64,000 nucleotides of DNA from Pachyseris speciosa. Its lineage: Eukaryota; Cnidaria; Anthozoa; Scleractinia; Pachyseridae. Both the position numbers and the translations under genes were made by a program. Below the pieces are notes generated by a model. That model saw nothing but the letters and a program-made list of their open reading frames with translations. It searched no databases and was not told the DNA's origin. This document shows, piece by piece, positions 36,341 to 46,700 of the stretch. Positions within the stretch are counted from its first letter, which is position 1; every line of letters begins with the position of its first letter. The DNA lies in the NCBI GenBank assembly GCA_016490735.1, contig JAEMWC010000165.1, positions 951,001 to 1,015,000 on the forward strand. The letters run 5' to 3'.

Positions 36341-37757
36341 AGCATCAAAACATCAAGCCTGCATCAGGGACATAAGAACCTGGATGGTCCAAGACAAACT
36401 TCAGCTGAACGATGCTAAGACTGAGTTTCTTATTATAGGTACACGCGCACAGTTAAATAAGGTTATGATAAATCACTTGCAAGTAGGTGAGGTAATGGTT
36501 TCTGCTGTCTACTCGGTTAGAAATCTTGGTGTTTGGTTTGATGCAAACATGAATATGATCACACATATTAACAGCATATGTCAGGCTATTTATTACCATC
36601 TACACAACATCCGGCGTATCAGAAAGTATTTATCATATGACAATAGGAAGACCATTGTACAGGCTATTATAATGTCACGATTAGACTACTGTAACGGTTT
36701 ATTCAGGGGCACCCAACGACAAGTTTCGGTAGATATCTGTTCGGTGGAGGGTAATTTGCCTTGCGCTTTCGGCGTCGATTAAACAGTGCGCTCGGATTTT
36801 CGTAACTAAAAGGTGGCCTAAAAGGTTCGAAATTGGGAAATCATAGCCCCTGAGGTTTTCGGAAAGGTCGTAATTGCTGTTTTTGGCAGTCAAAAACGTC
36901 AACTAGCACTTTCGGAAAGAAAATAGTTCCCTAGAAAGTTCGTGGAAAGGTAATTTCAGCTTGCATTTTCTCAAAGGAAGATTTTGTTTCCTAACATTTT
37001 CGGGCAATTAAAATTTCAGCTAGAGAATTCGAACAGATGAACTTCTTCTATCTCATGAAAACATCGCTTTAAAAAGACTTCAAACACCATAAGGCACTTA
37101 AAAATACCTTTCTACAGCTTTTGGTTAATTTGGCTCGTTGGGTGCCCCTGTTTATTATACGGTACGCCCGCTGTTCATCTTGGTAAGCTGCAACGCCTGC
37201 AGAACGCGGCAGCTCGGCTGGTATGTACTGTATCCAGGTATGATAATATAACACCATCCCTGATCAACCTGCACTGGCTTCCGGTTACCCATAGAATAGA
37301 ATTCAAGATAGCAATGCTAGTTCACAAATGTATTTACGGTGTCGCACCACAATATCTTTTAGACTTGATAAAAATCAAAGAGAGCTCGCGGTATCAGTTG
37401 AGATCACACCGGGGCATACTTCTAATGGACAATACTTATAGAACAAAAAAGACACTAGATGATAGGGTGTTTGAAAATGCCGCGCCCAAAGTATGGAATC
37501 GACTCCCTTTAGAAATTAGACAATGTCAATCAGTGAACCTTTTAAAGTTTTACTAAAGACACATCTTTTTAAATTAGCTTTTTATTAGCTCTCTTATTAA
37601 CTCATATTTTTATTTTTATTGCTTTCCGAAAATTGTAAATTATTATTATTATTATCATTAATTGGATTAGCTATTTATTACTTTAAGATTTCAATGTTGG
37701 AATGCGCATTCGATCATATCTTTATTGCATGTTAGACTGCGCAATATAAGAAATAAA

Positions 37758-37812
<55 letters not shown>
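36341..37812 (+). mobile_element. CR1/L2-like LINE 3' fragment with (ATT)n tail
   Basis: The plus-strand frame 36384-36703 carries WMVQDKLQLNDAKTEFLIIG, VRNLGVWFDANM and MSRLDYCNGL. After a DNA-transposon insertion (36704-37150) the frame resumes with YGTPAVHLGKLQRLQNAA-like codons (degenerate) and 37314-37556: MLVHKCIYGVAPQYLLDLI, LPLEIRQCQSVNLL. The tail is (ATT)n at 37759-37812. It is truncated at its 5' end and inserted in the opposite-strand LINE ORF1. Confidence 0.8.
36704..37150. mobile_element. 447-bp non-autonomous DNA transposon, 16-bp perfect TIRs
   Basis: The ends CAGGGGCACCCAACGA and TCGTTGGGTGCCCCTG are perfect 16-bp inverted repeats. The flanks carry TTTATT at 36698-36703 and 37151-37156, a 6-bp target duplication; removing one copy plus the insert restores the host LINE frame (DYCNGLLYG). 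The interior contains loosely repeated units of about 35-40 bp around TTTTCGGAAAGG. CAGGGG ends recall hAT elements, but hATs make 8-bp duplications, so the superfamily is unsettled. Confidence 0.85.
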
Positions 37813-39017
37813 GAAACATTGGAGACGACAGGTTGAGCAGGAGTGCTGGAGGCACTAGTACTGGGAGCAGTAGAAGCAGAAGAAACCACGGCAGTTGTAA
37901 CAGGTAGGACAGCAGCAGGCGTAGCAGATGAAACAGGCTGTTGGTGTTCGCTAACATCTGCAAGAGAATCACTATCCGCCGTCTGCATGTCATCATCCTC
38001 GTCATCACCATTGTTATTCTCGTCAACAGTAGCATCATCATCAGCATCAGACTTGGGATAATAGTCATCATCAGAGGGGTGATCATCGTTGCTAACAGAA
38101 ACATCGCCGTCAGTCTTGGCATGGCGATGCCAAGAGTAATCACAGTCATTGGCCAGGTGGTCGAGGCCTCTACAAATACAACAGGCCTTATGATTAGGGC
38201 ATGCTTTAGAAACATGGCCAATCCCATCGCGGTTGTAACAAACGACAGCATCACAATCTTTGGCAAGGTGCTCAGACGAATTGCAACGACGACACGTTTT
38301 TGGCTGGTTATCATGATAAAAGCGCACCAGAAACTTCCCAAAGCGAATAAAACATGGCACAGGCTTCTTGAGTACGACCCGAAAATGTCGCAAATCATTA
38401 CAAACTTTAGGCTGATCGTAGAGCTTTCCACGGCGACAATGAATGACTTTACAGTACGGGTGTAAACGAGCGATAAGCGCATCATCAGGCATCCCATGTG
38501 GGGCATCGTAAATAGTCAAAAAGGTGTGAGGTCTGGAAGCACATCGAACGTAATAAGAATTTACGTTCAACACACTGAAGGACGTAACTTCCACAAACTT
38601 CTCACGAACGGCCTTATCTGTGAAGGTGATATGAACCTCATTGTCCAACTTACGCTGAATACAGCGAACCTTCCTGGCGGGGATGCCATCTCTGGCCAGA
38701 ACATCAAAAATATCCTTGGTACTGAGACGTTCACGGGCGATGAAATACGCTGTACAAGGACGGTCTGGCATAAAATTGCCTTCGTCAAAATGCTCACGTT
38801 CAAAAGCAGTCGGAAGATAATCCAGAATCTCAATATCCGATAAATCACCAAGATCTCCTAGAACGTCAGAACGGGACGGAGCTGCCACGCTAGAATACAA
38901 ACGAGCATCAGGAGCATCCATGGTCACAGGAGTCGTGGAAGCACTGGGAAAAGCATCAGACTCATTAACGGTTACATTTTCAGCCCAACTTGAGGGCGTG
39001 CTCAAATCATCAGTCAT
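37813..39017 (-). pseudogene. Tx1-like LINE ORF1, nucleic-acid-binding protein
   Basis: A long frame starting at 39017, continuous for about 400 codons. Residues ~80-180 form an RRM-like region (ACTAYFIARERLSTKDIFDV-type folds; VRCIQRKLDNEVHITF). Two or three CCHC-like zinc knuckles follow (CRRCNSSEHLAKDC, CYNRDGIGHVSKAC, CCICRGLDHLANDC), then an Asp-rich acidic stretch and an Ala/Ser/Thr-rich tail. The second knuckle has Cys replaced by Arg-Asp. It is cut at 37813 by the (ATT)n tail of the inserted LINE, which adds a run of Ile codons. Confidence 0.8.
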
Positions 39018-39154
39018 GGCTAAGAAAAAAAGAAAAACGTCACCAAGACGTTTAACTCACACGCGTTGAGACAGCTGTTTCGGCCTTGTTAGGCCTCATC
39101 AGCATGGCATAGCTAATGCTCAGGCTCAAGTACCCACATATCAATAAAACAAGC

Positions 39155-39268
39155 AATGAAAAGGTAAAGCTTATGGGATGTGGCTGGAGTGACAAGGATA
39201 CTTCACAAATTAATGTGATCAAGTAAGCTGAAGCCACTCAAAGGGCACTAATGCCACAAGGTAGTGGG
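39155..39268. repeat. 114-bp direct repeat, right copy
   Basis: Partner of 28891-29004, same orientation, about 94% identical by eye. It lies just outside the 5' end of the LINE. Between it and the LINE, 39068-39127 (ACAGCTGTTTCGGCC...GCTAATGCTCAGGCTC) is similar in inverted orientation to about 29030-29075 at the other end. Confidence 0.85.
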
Positions 39269-39548
39269 TTTGTTGTAGCGAAATTAAGATTAGCTTCAAT
39301 GCCAACGTCAAGGGAACTGAACGCTGGTAAAATTCGGCGTAAAGAACCACAAAGTCGTTTTTACTCTCTCGTACTGTTTCAATAAAGCCACCCCCGTTAT
39401 TTTCAGACCGACCCATGTATTTCCCCATTCTCTTGCCTGTTTCTGGAAACTCTCCTCGGACGACTCTACTCTCTTTTTTTTTCCCCGAGGAAATTTTGCA
39501 ATCACTGGATCGGCTTTTAACCTACACATCATCCACCGAAATGCCCGG
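39269..39548 (-). other. Unrecognised stretch with a short minus-strand frame
   Basis: A 74-codon minus-strand frame (39532-39308; includes KADPVIAKFPRGKKKRVESS) lies here. It has no recognised domain, starts in the open and has no visible splice partners. It may be part of another repeat. Confidence 0.25.
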
Positions 39549-39963
39549 TTGGGAGGGTGGGTGGGGGGGGGGGGGGTATATTTAAGAATATTTGAATATT
39601 TAAGATCTAGTTTTGTTTTTCGCGATAGTGTGAATTCTTATCATTTGAGGAACACTGAAAACGCACTAGCTCTTCCAAAACCCCGCATTGATTATCTAAA
39701 GAGAAGTCTTTCGTACAGTGGAGCTCAGTTGTGGAACAGTTTACCTCTGGAATTAAGACAAGCGACTTCCTTGAGAGATTTTAAGAATAAATTGAGTCGC
39801 CACAGTTTTAAGTAAGTTTTAAGTAGTTTAAGTAAGATTTTAAACACGGCCTCCAAGAAAAGCAGCCTTAATTGTTTTTTATTGTTTTTATTTTTTATTC
39901 TCTTGTGATTGTAATTAAGTAGATAGAAAGTTAACTAAAGTTATCTTATCTTATCTTATCTTA
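39549..39963 (+). mobile_element. LINE 3'-end fragment with (TTATC)n tail
   Basis: A frame ending at 39813-39815 carries VNSYHLRNTENALALPKPRI, YSGAQLWNSLPLELRQATSL and FKNKLSRHSFK*, the standard C-terminus of L2/CR1-like ORF2. An untranslated stretch and a (TTATC)n tail at about 39943-39963 follow. It is 5'-truncated. Confidence 0.75.
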
Positions 39964-40360
39964 CTCCCAGAAAAATTGGGTGGGGTGTGCGGCCCGCTTC
40001 CTGAAACCCTTACCCTATTTCAGACCAAAATCTATGATTTTCCCTACCCTATTTCAGACCTGACCAAAAATTTGATACCCTATTTCAGACCTGTTTCACG
40101 TACACAGTTGGCGTAAACATAATTAAAAGACAAAAAAGAAGGGCTTTTGTTGATGGTCTTATCGGCTTAAGATGAAGAAGTAGTTTCTTCTAAAAAAAAC
40201 ATACCGAATTCAAGACAAGAGTGCACAAACCATACCCTATTTCAGACCAAAATGGTCAAAATTGATCCCCTATTTCAGACCAAAACGACTAAAAAACCAT
40301 ACCCTTTGGGGTCGCACATACCTATATAGCCCATATAAGGTAGTACCCCCCGGGTCGAAA
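39964..40360. repeat. Repeat unit with recurring CCCTATTTCAGACC motif
   Basis: The motif CCCTATTTCAGACC occurs five times (around 40012, 40051, 40078, 40233 and 40269), unevenly spaced, separated by variable AAAA-rich links. The block ends in GGGGTCGCACATACCTATATAGCCC and a C-run. It looks like one copy of a dispersed non-coding repeat. Confidence 0.55.
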
Positions 40361-40888
40361 TGTCAGGAAATGTATAGTAAAACGAATTTCGCTTTGCATT
40401 CATTTGCATTCATATGGCAACAGCCAGGTTTCTTGTCTACGATCGATTGTTTTAATTTGAATTTTAAAAATTGACTTTTTTGCATGACGGTATAACAAAA
40501 ATGTTTGTCAAACATCAGCTATCATGGGATGATAAACGTTCTGAACTAACAACTTACATTTGTATAACATTACTAGAAATGCCAACATTACGAAGCTTGC
40601 GTGACACGTGATTGTGCGGTCGCGAAAAGTCTCCCCAGGGGTAGTGGGCTCTCAATCTTGTCAACAATACCATTATCATGTGATAGTCGTTTAAATATAC
40701 CCATCATCTTTTCTCCATGTCTTTTCAAGAAAACAAGTCACCCAAAGTGGATTTTCTTCCTAGCGACATTATTACTACCTCCGTGTTAGCCTTGTACGAG
40801 GCATAGGCTGTATAGGTTGTATTCTTAGTGTTATATTAAAAACATCACAACAATTTTGACAAACTAGCAGCAAAGATTATTTTATCGA

Positions 40889-40935
40889 TGGATTGATTGA
40901 TTGACTGATTGATTGATTGATCGATCGATTGGATT
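40889..40935. repeat. (GATT)n microsatellite
   Basis: About ten imperfect GATT/GACT/GATC units lie in the intergenic space between the transposon block and the inositol synthase gene. Confidence 0.85.
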
Positions 40936-41534
40936 GGATTGACTGTAGGTGTTTGTCAGTCAAAGAAAAGCCATTTAAAATACTGTGAGCTCTGACGAAA
41001 TTTCAAGGCAACGGAAGCAAAAATTTGTACACCACATTTTGAAGCCAACTGGAGTAAGACTGGAGATTTACTGCTGTTAGAAAAAAAAATTCCTGCACGT
41101 GATATGTTTCACACTCAGATATCTGTGAGGCTGCAGCCCCTATCACTCAGTGTCACGGGCCAGGGAATTAGTCACGGGCAATACTTTACAAATTTTGCTC
41201 CAAGACCGTGCGTTATCCTGTAAACGAATGTTTTTTTTTTTTGTAGGTAGCCAGGATTTTTCAAAGGGGGGGTCACACTGTGCCAAGGTGGGCTTTTCAA
41301 CAATGGCTTATCGTCATGGCGTTTTCGCCACCTGACTATTGTAGGTTGTTTGCTTAAAAAAAAAACCGGCTTATCAAGGGGGGGACACGGGCACCCCAGG
41401 ACTCCCTCCCCCCTCCTCCCTAGCTTGGAAATCAATCTTGGCAAAGTCATCACTCGATTTAGTGCGTACAGGGTGCAAGTACAGGCAAAAGCGTGGTTGC
41501 CTAATCGGCGAATTTGATTGGTTGAAATAATCGT

Positions 41535-41738
41535 ATGTTGTCTACTGATTTGCATCTATTCAAAAGCGACACTGCTATATGCCATCACTGCGGAATAATT
41601 CATGACGACTACGACCTTAAAAAGATTATTTTTACATTTCTTCAACATTTAAACCCTAGACAAAGAGGTGAGTTGGAGCTGCTGTTTTCTTTCGAAGAGT
41701 GCGATGCGCGTTCGTTGAAGCCTTTACCTACCAAGTGA
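41535..41738 (+). other. Unrecognised short open frame with a Cys pair
   Basis: A 67-codon frame includes ICHHCGIIHDDYDLKKIIF and FLQHLNPRQRG, with a donor-like GTGAGT at 41668. It could be an exon of an unidentified gene or a transposon scrap. No partner exon was found. Confidence 0.2.
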
Positions 41739-42168
41739 TCCGTGCACTCTACCCAACGAGGTGTTTCCACGTTTATAAATATTAGCCTAAGCAGGCAGCT
41801 AGAGACAGCTGAACGTTACACTGAAAGAATTTCAGAGACGTCCATGATAAATTATTTTTGCAACTTTCAAGTTATTTTCTATATATCTTGAACGTTCTCT
41901 TTGGGAGTAACGCGTACGATGAGGAAGCTTGTAGGTAACGAACTTTACTATTACCAAATGTTGTTGTTGCACGTGTTCAAGAAATCGGTCAGTTGGAATA
42001 ATAATTCTGCAAAGAAGTTTTATCATTGCCAAGAAATATTTACTGCCCTAAACACAAATTCAGTCGGGCTAAATTTCTTGTTGATCTGAGAATGTGCAAG
42101 GGTGGATGTCAGCGTGTGTAGTACTGAGGTATAACCTTCATCGAATTATTACGGCAAAACGCCGATTG

Positions 42169-42723
42169 TTAATACTGTTTTTTAGAGGTCATTGTGAGTG
42201 GAGCAGTGAAGCAACGCTTGCTTTGCGTTAAAAAATTGTTGTACTTATTAAGTACAATCAAAACATTGGTACACTCTCTAAACTTCAGCTGATTCCATTG
42301 GGGCGCTGCCTCCAAAGTTATTTTCTGTTTTTGCATAGTAATGAGGGTCTCAGATAAAGAGGGCGTAATATTTATGGCTTTGTATTTCGCGAAATGCATT
42401 GTTAAAATACTTTCTTTTATAGTTTGAGCCACGGCTTGTATTATTTCAGAATTTAAGTTTGACTGACCAGTCCTATCAAATTTTGTGTAAGAGGAAGTTA
42501 AATGTTCATCTGTCATATCACATTGAAGGTTCAAAAGGAAGTTTAGACTGTCATATGTTCCAGAGACTGAAAGAGTTTTTTTTCTTTCTCTTGGAAAGAA
42601 AGATAATTTGCCAAAAATCAGAATTGTTGAAATGTGATATATTCCCTTTGTTTGAATGTTTGACAGCTTTGAAATTTTGTGGCAAACAGAGCACTGCGAC
42701 ATGAGCCACCAGCTTGCACACAC
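42169..42723 (-). other. Unrecognised 184-codon open frame
   Basis: The longest frame in the 40-43 kb interval. It begins near a CxxC (QCSVCHKISKL) and has SFFPRERKKTLSV and SEIIQAVAQTIKESIL segments but no family I know. The region is AT-rich and I see no flanking exons or transposon ends. A decayed transposon protein is as likely as a gene. Confidence 0.25.
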
Positions 42724-43374
42724 CCATGTTTTTCCCTAGTCTCTGAACCTCTGGATGCTGTGAACCTCAGTTAGAGTATCAACTCTGACTCTAGAATTTA
42801 ATAGCTATGATGCTAAATGTACCTGTGTGATAGAGATCTGATGGGGTATAAAAACAGTCTCCCATTAAGCTCAGTGATAGAGTATTGCAAACCAGTAAAC
42901 TTAGGCAGGTCGTATATATGTTTTATTGGTGTTGGAAACTCACAATTTCTTTTTTCAGCTAACACCATTTTTTTAGATTCTGTGGCTCTTGTGTACTTAC
43001 ACTTTTAAGAAAGAGTATAATTACTATCTTTTGCATAATCAAACTTGATTTTGTCACTGCTGCTGTTAATTAACTTCATTTTGCTGTTTTCGTTTTTTGG
43101 TAACATAAATACAACATATGTAGTCTAACTTAGCTGAATGTTTAATTTCTTGTACCACCATTTAGTTGACCATGGCGGTGTCCAACCAGACAGCTTTCGC
43201 TACAGTGTACTTTGGCCACCGCTCACACAATAATTTATTCCTTAACGGCTTAACACTCCTCAATGCTTTATTACTGTCATTTCTTTACCTTATATACTGT
43301 ATTTAAATGCCCTTTATAGTGTAAATAAATAAAGAATTGAATTGCACATATATACTTCTGTTTCAGAAATATGA

Positions 43375-43377
<3 letters not shown>

Positions 43378-43408
<31 letters not shown>

Positions 43409-43672
43409 TTGATATCTTATATTGCGCGAGTTACATAGATGCTCACTCGCGCATTACAAACTGAAATGCTTTGAATATTAAAACACTACAATACATATGC
43501 CTGTATATCTATTATATGGAATTTTAAGCTAATACAATGATTTAAATTATATAACAATGTTAAAACCTTAAAATTAGAATTAACTACAACTCAATCATAC
43601 GCCTTCCGAAAAAGATAGGTTTTCAGTTGACGCTTAAAATTACTTATGTTACTTATATACTTACTTATGTTA
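43378..43672 (-). mobile_element. LINE 3'-end fragment with (ATT)n tail
   Basis: On the minus strand, NFKRQLKTYLFRKAYD* (about 43640-43593) is a typical L2/CR1-like C-terminus, followed by ~190 nt of untranslated sequence and an (ATT)n tail at 43379-43408. It lies directly upstream of the inositol synthase start exon. Confidence 0.6.
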
Positions 43673-43736
43673 CTTATATCTAACACGTTCAACCATTTCC
43701 ATTTTCTTGGCTCAGATTTCACAAGTTGCAAGCAAG

Positions 43737-46700
43737 ATGACCACATTTAAAGTTCAAAGTCCAAATGTTCGTTATACTACTGACTATATAGAGAGCAGGT
43801 ACACATATGAAACAACCAAAGTGGAGTGCACAAAGGGTTCCTATACTGTCAGGCCTGTCGAGACACAATATACCTTTAGGACTGAAAGGCGCATACCCAA
43901 AGTGGGTTGTATGTTGGTTGGTTGGGGCGGCAACAATGGCAGTACAATCACTGCCTCTGTACTGGCGAACAAATTGGGTTTATCTTGGGACACGAGACAT
44001 GGCATCAAGGTAAGATGCTTTTCAAATGTAGGAGATATTTTCAGGGCAATCGTCAAGTTTTGAGCCAAATCTTTACTGAGATTCAAACCCCTTGATGACA
44101 GTTCTGCTTTTAGTGGTCAGCTTGATGGTAGTAAAAGAACATTCTGACAAAACATGGCTGTTAGTAGAGTCATTGTTTATAAATATTCAGTTCTCTTATG
44201 TTGGAAAACCTAATCAGCTAGAACTCTTTTCGTTCAAATACAGAACATACTCTTCTTGACAAAGAAAGTGCTATCTAAAAAAATCTTCACACCCGAATGT
44301 GACCTTTTCATGCATATCAGAAATCTTTGTAAATTACCAGATATCTCAGCAATACTTGGTATGACATTTCCCTGATCAATTGAAGGGCTGAGAGCAAAAA
44401 CTGCCTATGTGTAATTTTAGGTCGTTTTTCGATTTTGCTTGGAAATGAAACAAAAATCAGTGAATAAAAATACCCGACAATGTTTTTGAAGCGAATTGCT
44501 TGCAAGTCACATGCAAAAATTTGTTTCATTTCCGAGGAAAATCGAAAAACGACCTAAAATTACACATAGGCAGTTTATGCTCTCAGCCCTTCATATGTCT
44601 GCCTTATTCACATGCATGAAGCAATGCCCAAGGGTATTCTTTATTTGAAAACTAAGTGCCAAATGCTTGTAACTGAAGGGTAAAACTGAAACTGGATATG
44701 AAATGGTTGACAGGTAGAAAGGATTGTTCCATAGTGTGACAAAGACTAAAAGTTTTGGCGGTGAAGACATTGGTACTTACGCGACATGTCTGCCGAAGCT
44801 CCGGACTCGATCCACGCTAGCTTGTTTGGTTTAATAGAATTATGTCAATTTGCCTGTTCCCTCGGTGGTCGAAGGACATCATGAAGTCTTTAGATCCGCA
44901 AGTCTAACACGGCTGAAAGAAGCCAGTCATGTTTTCTCTGCTTGCCAAACAATGAAGAGAGAGATTAATTTGACTCTCCGGTTTGGGAGTAGAGATTAAG
45001 AGCCGGGCAGAAAAAAACTCTGAAAACATCTCTCGTCTCAAAAGCAGCTCGGTTTTGCTAGTCTTGGTCCATTTCTGAAAGGTTGCCGTGCTAGAATTTG
45101 CGAAAAGGAGAGGTGTTTTAATGTTTAGGGCAAAAAAGTCGCTGATGTTTGCAGAGTGTCTTTCGCTCACGGAGGGCATAACATTCCCACAATTCATTGC
45201 GGCCGAAGTGGGCGCTGTCTCACGGGCCATCAAAGCTGTGAAACAGTTCGTCAAAATTTGGAAACATTACGGAGAATTCATCATGGAGAGGGAAATCAGC
45301 ATGACGAGAAGTCTGTCCGTTTTCGATGAGTATCTTGAAAACAATCCAGGGAAAAGTTGCATGGGCGCACGTGGAAAATATTACTCATGGTCGGTCGTCG
45401 AGTTGTTATGTAAACACAGGGAGACATGCTGCCGAATCAGTTTTGCATCGATCAACTTGGTTATTTTGATTCTATGAAGGCTTGTAAACACCAGCAAAAC
45501 GTATTTTCAAGCGAGATAAACACCAGCAAAAAAGTATGCACGCAAGATATTTTAACAAGTCGTTATGTTAACGCATCAGACGATACAGATTTAATTTCAC
45601 ATCTTATGTAAATATTTACGTCTTGAAGCCAACAAAAATAGTTAAGTATTTTGTTCCAATTTTTTCACTGTCGTCATTTACTTTGATTTGTGATACAATT
45701 TTCATTCCACTGTTCCATTTGACGACAAAAATGAAGCCTTCAAAATCGTTTCAATGATGGCCAAAGCACACGAAACGCCAGTCAAAGCTCTGTTTCGAAG
45801 TGGAAACCGACAGGGACAGCTTACTCTTTTAACTCTTAATTTTGCCCTTGAACATCGTTAACTCAAATTTTCGGTGTTGCTCACGAACAGAAGTTGTTGG
45901 TATTGGCCAAAACCTATCTTCAAGTAAAAACAGCCGTCTTTAATATTTTATTCTATTTCTCAGCCGACAGCAAGCTTTTTAAACACTAAGTTAGAATCAA
46001 GTCTGATCCTGCTGTATGCCGCTTTCAACCAAAACACCCTCTTCAACACTTTACTTATATACCAAGAAACCTGCGCGCTCTTTTCATTTCAGAAGAACCA
46101 AGAAACCTGTGCAAGACTCAAAATACGCCGCTTACTTTAACGTTAATGTTTGCAATGCCCTAGGCCAAACTCTATCCCTAGCTCTAACCCTAACCCTAAC
46201 CCTAACCCTAACTCTAACCCTAGCCCTAACCACCAACGCTAACCCTAGCCCTAATTTTAATCCTAACTCTAAACTTAACAATAACCCTAAATCTTTTGAG
46301 TGCTGTTTTCAAGTCGGATAAAATCTATGCGCGCTGGCTTAAGGTTTAACTAAGGCTGCTGTGTGCTGTTTTAAGTCAACCCAGAATGTTGCGCACTGTT
46401 TTCCAACTAAGGAAGCTTCTTGAGCACTATCAGTAAGCAAAACACTGGTAATAAGCGCTGCATTTAAAAAAGTCGACCATTTCCAAGTCGGATGGGCATC
46501 TTGTGGGCTGTTTGAGTCAAAAAGGCACATTGCGCAAAAAGAATACCGTTGGGCATTGCTTCATGCATGTTAATAAGGCAGACATATGAAGGGCTGAGAG
46601 CATAAACTGGCTATGTGTAATTTTAGGTCGTTTTTCGATTTTGCTAGGAAATGAAACAAAAATCAGTGAATAAAAATACCGGACAATGTTTTTGAAGCGA

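Larger units (their letters stand above)
29080..39060 (-). mobile_element. Tx1-like LINE with nested insertions
   Basis: One degenerate non-LTR retrotransposon is recognisable in pieces on the minus strand: ORF1 (39017-37813 and ~36340-35766), endonuclease part of ORF2 (~35464-35179 and 34775-33796) and reverse transcriptase part (31398-29264). An AATAAA on the minus strand lies at about 29087-29092, near the 3' end. Insertions inside it: CR1/L2 fragment ~36341-37812, compound inverted-repeat element 35465-35778, LINE end 34776-35178, MULE ~31399-33795. Tx1/L1-clade placement rests on the RT signature and the zinc-knuckle ORF1. Confidence 0.8.

Noticed and set aside
37759..37812. A poly-isoleucine protein tract in the LINE ORF1
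   Set aside because: It is the (ATT)n tail of an inserted opposite-strand LINE read through by chance.
45088..45477. A protein gene in ISYNA1 intron 1
   Set aside because: The 129-codon frame lies inside a fold-back element, with no recognised domain and an overlapping frame on the other strand.
46170..46290. A true telomere or chromosome end
   Set aside because: The array is short, decayed and has ISYNA1 exons on both sides.
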